NCBI GenBank assembly: GCA_034008185.1
Contig: CM067081.1
Location: 186,517,510 to 186,581,509, forward strand
DNA from: Gorsachius magnificus
Lineage: Eukaryota; Chordata; Aves; Pelecaniformes; Ardeidae
Direction of reading: 5' to 3'
DNA: 64,000 nucleotides
Shown here: positions 12,526 to 24,400 of the stretch, piece after piece
How positions within the stretch are numbered: the first letter of the stretch is position 1
Layout of the letters: each line of letters opens with the position of its first letter
Translations under genes and position numbers: made by a program
The notes under the pieces: generated by a model
The model's database searches: none
Told to the model about the DNA's origin: nothing
What the model saw: only the letters and a program-made list of their open reading frames with translations

Positions 12526-14886
12526 AAACCATTGCAAACTATCATCCTTTTATTTCTGTTATATAAATGGCAAACCTATTCAAAAACTCACTTTCTGTTT
12601 ATGCTATTAGAACTGTTAATGCAGGCAACAATGTTTTATTTAATCATTAATTTCTTTGTATTTATATTATGAAAATGCCTGTGAGGGGTAGTCAGAGCTC
12701 TTTTACCACATAAACATTGCCTTCTGTTTAACAATCTAATAGAGGTTTGAAATATAATTAACATCAAAGGCCCCTTTGAGGGAGACATGGTAAGGAGCAT
12801 TATCCTTGTTATACAAATAATAAAGAGGTTTCAACTTGCTGAAAGTCACACAGCAATTTAGTTCTAGACATGGAATTAGAAATTAATTGCCCTGTGTTCT
12901 AATGATTCTTTCACTATTCATTTTTTCAAGTATGATGGTGATAATAAATAACAAACTAAATACACAGTGGATAGCGGAGATCATGGAACAGTCTGATTGT
13001 TAGTATCTGTCCTTGGCTGCTTCGTAGCAGTGAGGTTAATTCAAATGTGGTGCTTTGGGTAACAAATACCAATAAGGGATATGTTCTCTTCTCAGTATGT
13101 GTTTGTAAGTCTCATTAATGATAATGGAAGTTATGTGCCTGCAGGAGAATGAAAGGAGAACGCATCTATCATGTCAATGATCCATGAAGTCAGAAGAAAT
13201 TATATAGCCTACTATAAAGGCGCTGAAGGAGTCATTATAGCCTATTAGGTAAATAATGTGTTTTTTAAAAGTCTCTACATAGAATATGCATGTAGCTAAT
13301 AAACTGTAAAGCTCAGACGGAGCCATTGTATTATCATTAAATTACTGTGCTTTGAGATAGTGAACTCCAGCTGAATATCGAGGCGACATTTTCAGAAGGA
13401 CGAACAGTTTATTGCAGATTTCTGATGGCTGTGCAACAGGCCTATGTGTTGGAGTGTGCCTGTAGCAATCTGCCCAGGGCCTGGTGACAGCAGCCATGCA
13501 ACAGCTTCTGGGTGTTGAGTTAAAGATCTTTTGAGAGACCCAGTAAATGGTTTGATGCAAAAAATCACATTCAGGGAGTCAATTCAGCTTTGAAAAGGGG
13601 CTAAACATTTCATTGAACCAGTACAATGTCAAGACCATAAGCACTCTCAGTTGCCAGCAGAGAGGCAGCAGAAGTGGAGTACGCTACTTATGATGTAACT
13701 AAAGGAGAGATTTGGGGCACTTCTCTAAGGAGCCTGCAGCTTATGTTTTGCAACACTTAGAGGTGAGACACCTGGTCTCAGCAAGTTGATATGAAGCACA
13801 GAGGTGATGGTGTATAGGTTCCCTAACAAAGGAAGTTAAACACCTTTGAAGCCCTGTCTCTGAAGCCATTACGTGGAGCAGTAAGCTGCTTTATAGCTAG
13901 CCAAGAGGAAATAGGAAGTCTAGAAGAGTGACTAAACTTCCCTCATCCAAGACTCACAGCACTCTTCTGTGTGCACGTATGGCCAAGGTGATTTTTCTTT
14001 CTAGCAGCCCAGAACCTCAGCCTTTTAGAATAACTGCAAAACAGCCAAGACAGATGGGATGTGTCACAAGTTGTGAAGTAACTTGGCTGAAAGTTAAGCA
14101 GCTGAGTAAAGAGCAGCAGAGCCAAGAATAAAATCCAGGTCTTTCAGGATCTGCTTTGTTGCTCCGTCCCATAGACTCCAGTGCTTTTTTAGTTCCCAAA
14201 GATTGTTCCTATGTCACATTAACTCCAAACAAAAACTGTTCTTTTCTTTTTTTTACTGTGCCTCATTTATTCTGTGTGTGAAATAGCGCAGAAATATTAC
14301 AGGGAATAAGACTTTATCTGTGCCTTTTTAATATGCTAACTACAGTAAAAATGAGATGCTTACATCTTCTTTTAGATACATCATTGAGATTCAGCATAAT
14401 TATATCCGGGACAAGTCTTACCTCTAGGGGGAAAGGGTGTGTATCTATTTAGATCTTCAAAAGCTAATGTTTTTGCAACATGAAAAAATGTGATAGTGGA
14501 AATAGATTGTTTCTCACCGGTTGGCACAATAGTTGTAAATAACAACAAAAGAGCTGTTTTCCAGGTGTTGCCTATATCCCCAGCTGAAAGTAAAAAATAA
14601 AAAAAGAAAAGGAGGGGAGGGAAAGAGCTGTTTAGCAGCTCCCTGCTTATTTGGCATGGGAGTCATTGTTTCAAGTCAGTTGAAAAATCCATTTTAGTGA
14701 CTCCTATTGAAGTGCACTCTTTCCAGAATGTGGAAGTCCATGCCATTCATCATATAAATACTTTTATTTCCATCATGTCTGGCTGCCAGTTTGCTTCTGT
14801 CAGCTGGTTGAAATTAAGTAAGTGTTGCTGTTTGCGCATTTGGAAATTGGGAGAAAATACAGAGGCAGGTATGTTTACAAACTTGC

Positions 14887-14897
14887 GGGGGGGGGGG
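14887..14897 (+). repeat. Poly-G run (11 G)
   Basis: Eleven consecutive G bases in otherwise AT-rich DNA. This is a single homopolymer and does not give the four G-tracts a canonical quadruplex needs. It is prone to sequencing-length error. Confidence 0.9.
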
Positions 14898-15603
14898 CAC
14901 TTGCACGTTTCTGACGTAGTTTGTGTAATGCCAATTCTATTGTAAGAAATTCTCAATAAAGTAAATGTGTAGGATTAATTTCCGTCAAAACATGTGTGCC
15001 AGTATACTAAATGGTAGTCCAGCACCACTGTGCAGTGAAAGCTTTATCAGTACTAAGCTGAAACCACAGGTTTGCAGCCAAATATCTCACTTGGATTCAT
15101 CTGCTCTGGAAAAATAGCTAATTGCTGCAATAAATTAAAAGAGATGCTGATTAATTCTGTCATCTATGCTCTTTAGCATTTGAAATTTGAAACCTATTCT
15201 TGTCTCATTAAATTTTGGAGAAGATTGCCATCAACTTCAGCCAGAGAGGATAAACCTTTAAATAGTGTATTTCTGATTTGAGACTGGGAAGATATTATTC
15301 TGTTAATGTAATAGACTTTATCTTCTGAAATCTGCATTTCTTTTTCTTACTTCAGATGAGAATTAGGCAGTTCTGCCATATAAGGCTCATCAGATCAATA
15401 ATGAAACACATGGAAGCTTGGTAATGACTTACCTAAATAGGTGTTATGCCCTCATCATTCTGGTTTAATAGGTCTTCTATAACGAAGTGACTTCAGAAGC
15501 ACCTACAAGTGTGATGTACTATCTGAGAAAAAAATTTAGATTTAAACTGACATGATGAAAGGAGAAATGGAGGGCAGGCAAAAAGACTGGAACTATCAGC
15601 ATG

Positions 15604-15629
15604 GAGGAAGGAAGGAAGGATAGGAGGAA
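15604..15629 (+). repeat. (GGAA)n-like purine repeat
   Basis: Four to five imperfect GGAA/GGAG units in a purine-only tract broken by one T. It is a short microsatellite seed. GGAA is also the ETS-factor core, but no function can be claimed. Confidence 0.7.
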
Positions 15630-18600
15630 GGTGATAAGGATACAAAAGTAGATAACCATGGGCATGAAAGAATTAATGAAGCTTCTCAGGAAAGAGATTT
15701 ATAGTGAAAATAATGGATCTGTGTATAAGCACCTTCAGAATTTAATTCCATTTTCTGGTTCTCGTGTTCAGAAAAACTTACATTTAGGACCCTACTTGAG
15801 ATCTGTAACAGCAACTGATGCAGTGGCTGGAGATGAAGTTATAGCTGCTTCTATAGAGGGATCTTGGAGTTCACTTTGCCCATTGTAAGTGTGACATTGA
15901 GAACTCTTACATCTGAAGAAAGACTGTGGATTAACTTTTAAGACATTTTTTCCATTATTTGTGAAATAGCACTTAAAAACAATAGTTCCAAACTTGTTAT
16001 GGAAGGCTTCTGTTCGGGGGATATTGCTATGTATCTATTATTTATGATCACTCGATATTAACAGATCTCCACATTTAGGCATTCACACTGTGGCAAAGTG
16101 CAGAAATAGGGATTTGCTTGTGCAGCCAGCAACCAGTTTCAAAGTGAATTATCAAGCTTTTGAAAAAAGCGCCTGAGCTTTTATGGCCCACGACCTGGAA
16201 ATTTTGAAGTGATGTATTTACTGAGCGGGACACTTGTATAGGAGACACAGAGAATGTATTGTCGTAGCCTACAGGTTGCCCATTAATTAGGACTGGAGCA
16301 GTTTTTGACTAATCAATGGTCAGTTTTCAGCCAATCTGTTCTATGAAGCTGGTCCCTTACAGATGAAAGTAGATTGACATAATTTAAATGTAAAAGTTTA
16401 ATAATGTTTAGATAAAATGCAATGCAAATAGAATGTTTGTCATTGTGCCTTGATTAGTGTTTTTTTCCCAAGTGCAGAAGAACCATTCATAAAACTTCAC
16501 ATTTCTAAAAGTAGAGATTAAAATGACTAGCAAAATATACCTGCCAATATTCTACACAGAAATCAGCTCAAGAACAAAAAGTAATGCATTTATGAATTTA
16601 CATCTTATTGACAGTCTTCAGCTGTATATCAGTCATGACAACACATGCCATATCTCTCCGAATCCCAGTCATGCATTTGGAAATTGCTGTAATTTATCAA
16701 AACTGCAACACAAGTCAAGTTTTGGCAAAAAATGAGGTTTGAGGGGATCTGTTCTCTAGTCACACCATGTTTCATGCAGCATCAGCTGAAGACTGTGATT
16801 TTTACCTGTTAATACTGCAGCTTTTGGAAGGCAAAGAAGAAATCAGCAGAATATAAATTGATAAATTTACCTGTGGTTTGGTACTACATCAAATTTACTT
16901 TTGGTTTTCCTTCTCCTTTCTCAAATGGCCGTGACCCAGTAGCCTGTATTTCCTATCATAACCCAAGCCCTGCCCCAGTGAATCACTGCGCGTTTGAGGG
17001 AACAGACCACAAACACAGTTTCATTAAAATAATGCATACCTTCCCAAAACATCAAATTTGAAGAAAACCTGGTCTTTTCAATATTCTGATCTAAATTTTT
17101 GGAAGTGGCCAATATATTCAGATGATGTTTTTCTTTGCCTCTGTCATTCTTTTTTATTGTATCATTCAAAGAATAAATTAAAAAAAAACCACTAAGTGAT
17201 AACACAAAAGTAGCAGTTTCCTCAAGAAATCTATTTACATTGCACAATGGGACAGGGAAAGAATTACCTTATATTGGCAAAATTACATTAATCAGAAAAC
17301 ATTCCTAGCTACCCTATCTTTAAAAAGGTACCTGGGCTAACCAAAAATCAACACAAATGAGCAAAAATTGCAAAGAGATAGGGAGTTGCTTGGACAGTTG
17401 TAGGGCTTTTTTTGCACATAAAAAGACATATTTTATGCTTGTTTTTTTTTGCTTGCAGTCATATTTGTTAGTATAGTTTAAATATTTTGTTCTGACAACA
17501 TACTCCTTTTGCATTTTATTTTCTCTCAGGTCCAGTCCTGCATGTATACCCTTAACTTTTCTGAAGAAAGAGACTTGGTCAGTAATTTCTCTGATAGGTA
17601 CAAGGTGAATCACACTGATAAATGTTACCAGGATCTATTCCATTTAATTCCATACCACTGCAACAGATGATGGATTTCCTTACAGTGTCCTTCACTACCA
17701 CCACAGAGTAGTAACTAATTTAATCTGCCACTAGATGTCATTCCTTTTTCAGGCAAACATGAAAAATGCAAATATATCCTTAAAAATTTCAGCTAAAAAC
17801 ATAGGTTTTAAAATCAAAGTATTAATTTTCTGCATTAATACCTAAAACGCTCTCTGTCTTTTCATTGTTTTCACATATGAACGGGATGCTGTAAACTTAC
17901 TGGTGACTTTCAGCAGGTCGTTCTGTGCTTAAAAGAAGGTGTGAAAAGACTTCATATGCTCAAGCAGCATGTTAATTAGTGATTCAGGGTGCTAGAGGTT
18001 GATTCTGTTAGGTGAAATTCATGACAATATCAGAGTTTGAATGACATCTATCTTTATATTTGTTCAGCCCCAAGTCCTATTTCACTAAAACACAGAACTG
18101 CTTTTGCTTAGTGTATGTCACCTGTCTGCTCAGAACCGGTTTCCCTGCTGTCTTTTCTCACAGTCTCTCTGATCTTTTCAGGTTTCCTTTCATGGCTACC
18201 TAAACTTTGCAAAGCAAAAGCCAATGAAATTCTTCAACCTTTTTTTGCCTTGCAGGAGGCTTCATTCTGGGTAGTGACAGGTGCCTGTAAAGGCCTTTAT
18301 TCTTTTGATTATCTGTGCCCATTAAACAGTGTAGCCGTGTCTTTCTGGTTTTTGAGATGGAGATTTCTGAGAAATCCAAACAGTCCATAGGAAAGACTCT
18401 GTTAACATTTTATCTTCAATACTCACAGATTCATTTTGTGAAATATGTTCTTTTGGGGGGAGAGGGGGGCCAAAAAAGATTTATACAACATTATTTTTAT
18501 GTAATTATATTTTTAGCTATGCTTAAACATTAAGTTGAATGTACACTGAAATAATAATAGAAGAAAGTGTTGCAATCTTTATGCCAATAATTGGATAGCC

Positions 18601-19264
18601 TTTAGCATATATTTCATTGCTGTAGTCACAGCCTTTCATTAAGGGTTCTCGGCAAGGATGCAGCACCAATTTTTCAAGTATGCTCTGCAATCTTTTAAAT
18701 AACATTAAATGTAATGAAAATGTATTCAGTGAAGCAGGACAATCTACATCCTCTGTTTTCTGTAATCCATGATCACAGCAGGGACGATGACTTTCTGGTG
18801 CTCTATGAAAGTAAGATGCATTTGAAATGAGAAATATAGTCATTGCTTTAGTATGTGCTAATATATTTTGAATTGTCATAGCGTTTTAGACCACAATTTG
18901 CTGTCAATATTCTACTAAAATCTTAAGATGCTTTGTTGTTGGTATATTAATTTCCTAACACTTCTGTTTGGTATCACATATTGAGAAGTTTTCTTTAAAT
19001 TTCACCTCACTTTCATTTCCAGCTACTTTGGTACAGGTCTTTTTGTTGAAAAGTGTAAATCTCTGACATATTTGTATACCATGTTATTAGAAATTCCTTA
19101 CTTTTTTTGGGTCATATTGCTTAGTACAAGATCCACAATGTATCAAATTAGTTATAATATGAAAAACTAGGTAAGTCTCTCATACGATACAAAGATTAAA
19201 ATTTAAATACTGCAGAACCCTTATAGAAAAATTCCGCTGGCTATATCTTGAAATATGATTGCTC

Positions 19265-19288
19265 TTTTTTTTTTTTTTTTTTTTTTTT
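19265..19288 (+). repeat. Poly-T run (24 T)
   Basis: Twenty-four consecutive T bases followed by ATTTTA. It could be the reverse complement of a retroposed poly-A tail, but the sequence to its right shows no recognisable minus-strand cDNA, so it is recorded as a plain homopolymer. Confidence 0.9.
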
Positions 19289-20177
19289 ATTTTACCCTAA
19301 CATGGAAGAATTACTGTTTTATTGTTGGGAAACATCTGTAAGCAACACAGAAATTGAGTCTCCTTGAGAAAAGACAAATTCGATGAAACTTGGATTTGAG
19401 CTTTGGGAAAATCTAATTCCTCCATGGATTCCCTCCCTAACCCCTAGACCTGTTATTTTGGACTCTACTCCTCTACCCTCAGGGGTCAGTATTCCTGTAT
19501 TTCAGGTAGAAATATGTTCTGTTAGCACAGTACTGATATAAGGTGGTCTGGGTCACTGGCTGTGGTTTGGCTCCTCTTTCTCTACCAGAATGAACTGTCC
19601 CATTGCGTTGTTTCACCCTAGTAGCAGAAAGTAGTTAATAACCTGTAGAAGTGCCAAATAAATAACATTAGCGTGGAAGAAGTGTGGCATGACCAGAGGT
19701 ATGGAGTCTTATTGAAACATCCCATTTCAACACATTTTCTTTTTCCTCTGTACTAGATGTTTTATGAGTCACTCACCTATTCTCTAATTTGATTTGAGTA
19801 CAGACTTTTACACGAAACTTAGTTTGTGCTGTGTCAGCTAGATCAATAGTCCATAAACATTCAAAACCCTTGGCTGGAGTTGTCAATTATGTGGAGAAAA
19901 GGATGAGTCCTCTGATGGCAGCTACCAGGTGCTTTTGCTTATTTCATCCCTGCGAGTTGCATTATAGCAGTGTTTTAAAGACTCTGGCCATAAGACTCTT
20001 TCTTCTAGGTTCCAAGAGTACCAGTATTGCTACCTTCTTCCTCTTAAACATTAACAATGCCAGCATATGCCAGAAGTCATCTCATTTCCTAAGATCAGGA
20101 AATTGGCATTTAAAATAGTTCTTGTTGTGTACCTTACTATTTAAAGAAATTCTCTCCATACTTCCTCAGTATGAGTT
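19289..20177. other. Single-copy DNA left of the LTR pair
   Basis: Nothing identified. An open frame at 19831-20118 (+, 95 codons) shows no known features. There is no purine-rich tract directly before the LTR start at 20178, so retroviral internal sequence is not apparent on this side. Confidence 0.55.
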
Positions 20178-20765
20178 TGTCCTGGTTTCGGCTGGGACAG
20201 AGTTAATCTTCTTCCGAGTAGCTGGCAGAGCGCTGTGTTTTGGATTTAGTACCAGAAGAATGTTGATAACACCCTGATGGTTTAGTTGTTGCTGAGCAGT
20301 GCTTACACCAGTCAGGGACTTTTCAGCTTCCCCTGCTCTGCCAGGGGCACAAGAAGCTGGGAGGGGGCACAGCCAGGACAGCTGCCCCCAACCGGCCACA
20401 GGGCTATTCCACACCATATGGCATCATGCTCAGCATGTAAAGCTGGGGGGAAGAAGAAGGAAGCAGGAGGGGGGACACATTCAGAGCGATGGTGTTTGTC
20501 TTTCCAAGTCACCGTTACGTGTGATGGAGCCCTGCTTTCCTGGTGATGGCTGAACACCTGCCTGCCCATGAGAAGCAGTGAATGAATTCCTTGCTTTGCT
20601 TTGCTTGCATGTGCATGGATTTTGCTTTCCCTATTAAACTGTCTTTATCTCAGCCCATGAGTTTTCTCACTTTTACTCTTCCAATTCTCTCCCCCATCCC
20701 ACCAGGAGGGAAGGGTGAGCAAGCGGCTGTGTGGGGCTTAGTTGCCAGCTGGGGTTAAACCACAA
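20178..20765 (+). mobile_element. ERV-L-type LTR, plus strand, probably solo
   Basis: Starts TGTCCTGGTTTCGGCTGGGA and ends GCTGGGGTTAAACCACAA, the recurrent termini of a widespread avian ERV-L-type LTR family (family from memory). An ATTAAA poly-A signal at 20633-20638 is followed by a T-rich stretch with CTGTCTTTATCTCAGCCC, which fixes the orientation and the R/U5 side. The middle has repeated GCTTT units near 20596. No internal retroviral sequence is recognised on either side. A 5-base target duplication was sought (left flank GAGTT) but none is evident, and the last base or bases of the 3' end look eroded. The short open frames through it (for example 20166-20417 -, 20286-20553 +) are incidental. 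Confidence 0.85.
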
Positions 20766-20993
20766 CCTTTGAAATACCTGCTCTGTGAACCATGAATTAG
20801 CATTCTTTCTGTTTAGCAGTTAATGTCCTCTCAATTAATATGTGTCACACAGATGCATTTAATAACTCATAGTACTAGTACCTGAAGGTTTCAGGAAATT
20901 TTCTAATATCGTTTGGGGTAGCATGAACTGGCCTGAAATATTTCATATTTTATGCATGCAGTTAAACCAAAATATCTTCTACTGATCTATAGC
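20766..20993. other. Spacer between oppositely oriented LTRs
   Basis: 228 bases of AT-rich, apparently single-copy DNA separating the plus-strand and minus-strand LTRs. No retroviral or CR1 motif is visible in it. Confidence 0.6.
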
Positions 20994-21457
20994 TGTCATA
21001 GTTTAACCCCAGCGAGAAACCAAGCACCACACATCCGCTTGCTCACTCCCTGCGCAGCGGGATGGGGGAAGACAATTGGAAGGGTAAAAGTGAGAAAACT
21101 CATGAGTTGAGATAAAGACAGTTTAATAATTGAAATATAATAATTATAATTATCATTATAATAATAATTTGTAATGAAAAGGAAAATAACAAAGGGAGAT
21201 AAATATAACCCAAGAAAGATAAGTGATACAAATAAAAACAATTGCTCACCGCCAACCGACTGATGCCCAGCCAGTCCCTGAGCAACAGCCCCTCCGCCAA
21301 ACTTCCCCCTGGTTTTATTGCTGAGCATGACATCATATAGTATGGAATATTAAGACATCCCTGTATTATCAACACTTTTTTCAGCACAAATCCAAAACAT
21401 AGCCCCATACTAGCTACTGTGAAGAAAAATAATTCTATCCCAGCCAAAACCAGCACA
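20994..21457 (-). mobile_element. ERV-L-type LTR, minus strand, probably solo
   Basis: On the plus strand it begins TGTCATAGTTTAACCCCAGC and ends CTATCCCAGCCAAAACCAGC then ACA. Read on the minus strand it therefore starts TGTGCTGGTTTTGGCTGGGA and ends GGGGTTAAACTATGACA, the same family as its neighbour. TTTAAT at 21122-21127 is the minus-strand ATTAAA signal, followed by an ATAAT-rich stretch (21127-21175) typical of one subfamily. The flanks ATAGC (20989-20993) and ACAGT (21458-21462) differ by two transitions, compatible with a decayed 5-base duplication. A minus-strand frame of 161 codons (21100-21585) crosses the LTR edge and is not a known protein. Confidence 0.85.
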
Positions 21458-24400
21458 ACAGTACAGAAGATACCAGCATAGCTGGCATTTCCCAGCATAG
21501 CTGAAGCAAACAATGGCATTGGATAATTCCCTAAAACACTAATCCAGTTCCTCAGTTGTGGCGAATTCATCTTCTTCTCTTGCAACTAATTAATCTCATG
21601 TTGAAGTGGTAAGATTTCAATACCTTCAAAGAAAGACATAAAAAGTAGGTTTCATTCTGTCATTACCTAAAAATATATTTGGTTCATGTGGAGGAAAAGA
21701 CTCATACAGGTAAAGTACAATGATATTCAGCCCCTAAATACTTTTTCTTTTTCCAATGGTTTCTCATTTCTTCTTGGAACCATGGTATAATTGGATAAAC
21801 TGCTCCTACTTGTTTTACTTTAGTTTTCCCAAGATTTTAGCCTTTTTTCCAGTTTATTTTAGTTCTAAATAAATAAAAAAAACCCACAAACAAAACCCAA
21901 CAAAACCTCTGATATATGATTTTCAGACTAAGTAGAGTTGGAGATATAACCTTGTCTTTGTGCTCTGATCTCTGTAGATGCTGGTTTTCATCTTTAGTTG
22001 ACCACATTTCAGAAGAAATTTATGGCCTCATTCAGCCAATTGTTATCATGTTTGCTGAGGCACCTGTGTTTAAGAGAGCAGTGAGCGATTCAGGCTGCCT
22101 CCAGTTGAGTGGGACCCTGGTTCTTAAAGGGGATGGTAGGTGTAACACCAGAGCAAAGGACCCACTGGAGGTCTTCTGAATGTGATCTTTCTCCATTCGA
22201 AGTAGTTCATGGAAGGGAAACCCAGGATACAGACTTTGTTTCCCAGGAAATCTTAGTGGAGGCATTAGGTTTTAAGCACCAGTGACTTCCATGGATTGCA
22301 TATCTTCTTCTTAACAGTTATTGTATTCTGCAAAAAAAAAAATTCATTGAGCTATGTGCGAGCTGTTTTGTCTATCATAAGCCTTATTCCTGCAGTCACC
22401 AAACAGGGGAGCACAGAGACTGCATGCGTTTTCTCCAAAAATGTTAGGAGGTGCATCATTTATAAAGGCTGAGAAAAATGTGTAAAGGACCTAACAGGGC
22501 AATATAAAGTGCTAATCTCTGTTCTGAATGTGTACGCTATAGTAGGAGCCAGCATCCATCCTCGGTGCTGTGTTGGCTGGTCTGAATGCGACCTTTAGAT
22601 ACTGAATGCTGGACTGTGTATCTCCATGGATGGCTGCAGACACTCCTGACTGCTGGGATCTGAGCTGGCTGGATGCAGGCCAGGTCTGTGCAGAAACAAT
22701 ATAGTTGCATTAGTATAGTGCTGAGTTGGAACTAATAAGCCTTGGTAAATCTAAATGCATTTCATACTCCTAAGCCCCTAATTCATTCTTAAAAATAGGA
22801 TTTTTACCCTGGATCAACATACATGCTTAACAGTTATGAAGGCCATTTTGTATTATGGTGATCCTTTAAAAAATATTTTTTAAAAAAGGACAGAAGAATA
22901 AATTACATACTGTGGTATAACTAACCTTTGATCCTGAATAATCACGGGAGTTTGCAAAATAGCTCTGTAATTAACATTATTGGATTAATATCGTTGATTT
23001 AATTTCTTAGAAATACTGAGCATCACATTCCTAATAAATCTAATGGTATTGGCTTTAGCCACATACATTACTCATGAAAAATATAGCTCTGAGATTTAAG
23101 AAAATTCATTCCTCTGCAGTTCTGAAATAGAACAGTGATTTTTCCTCCAATCAATAAATACAAATAACAGACATTATTAGCATTACTCTGAAACTGCACA
23201 TTCTTTACTTCATTTTAACTGGAGGTCTTGCACAAGCTTGTTTTATTTAATAAAACCAGATGAGATTGTTTTTAACATCCAGACAAACTAAACCTGTTAT
23301 GAAATGACTTCTTCAGTTTGTCAGGTAGACTGTAAATTATGAAGATGTGAGTACACAAAGGAAGCACAGTAGTTAATTTAACAGTTTTGAAACAAGTAAA
23401 GTTTTTGATAACACCAGGGAGATGAAAATGAATATTTCTTGAGCAGAATGCCATATCAGCATGCTTTTTATCTTTGGTGTAGGCCATTGACTGTAAAATC
23501 ATCAATCTCACATAGCATTTATAGTCAATACATTGAAGAAATTAAAAGCATTCCAGTTTAGAGAAGTAACGTGCAGATTACCTGAACAGATGAAATGCTA
23601 CACTTGTGATTTATCTATATGTTTTTTACAGTTTCATTTCTACTTCTTGCAAGATACTAAATATTGCTTCAAAGTATACTGCTATCATAAGCACAAATAT
23701 TTTGCAGCCTGTAAAGATCAGTTATTATGTTGTAACTTGCTACAAATCAGCAGTTTTTATGCATATTGCATACTGTGCATTTGTTACCTGTTATTCACTG
23801 AAACAGATTTGTAGGGTTGCTTTAGCCAGTATCTTCACTGGTATGATCATATTGATTAAGTGGATTTTTTTTTATTAATTTCAAAAGATATGCAAAACAA
23901 AAACCATCAACTCTTATAGCTGACCTTTTATATTTTCCATATAGAGAATTGTTACAACATTTGTTGTGTTCTGACGTCCTATCATAGACACTAGCTATGC
24001 AAAGATGGGTTTGAACCAAATTCAGTTACAATCTACAAAAAGATTCTCTGGGAGGATTTTATTTCATCTGACTTTTGATGTGCATAGTGTGGATGTGTAT
24101 GTCTGAACTATTCATCCTAAGCTTCTTTTACAGTAGATGAGAAGAAAGAGGCACTTCCAGGTGTGATCTGTATAACTGGTTTTAGATATCTACTTCGGCA
24201 TGAGATAAACTGTGTCTATTTATGTTCATTAACTGTGAAAGCAGAAAAATCAGTAGCTCAGATGTAGACATCTGCATTTGCTTTCCATGGCTCCAATGGG
24301 CTTTGGATTAGGTCTTAAAAATGTGCCAGCTCCTTCCATAGCGCTCAAAGCAAAACTGCCTCAGCATACTGATGCTACAGGCAGCAAGAACACTTAATCA

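Larger units (their letters stand above)
12526..19264. other. Single-copy DNA, no gene seen
   Basis: A long stretch without recognisable transposons or exons. It includes blocks of complex, non-repetitive sequence (for example about 12526-12800 and 16050-16330) that could be conserved non-coding DNA, which cannot be shown without alignment. The open frames (for example 16921-17247 and 18523-18879 on the minus strand, 108 and 118 codons) have no recognisable domains and are probably chance. Confidence 0.5.

Noticed and set aside
19265..19288. 24-base T run as the tail of a minus-strand processed pseudogene
   Set aside because: The sequence to its right shows no mRNA-like cDNA and no recognisable protein, and no target duplication was found.
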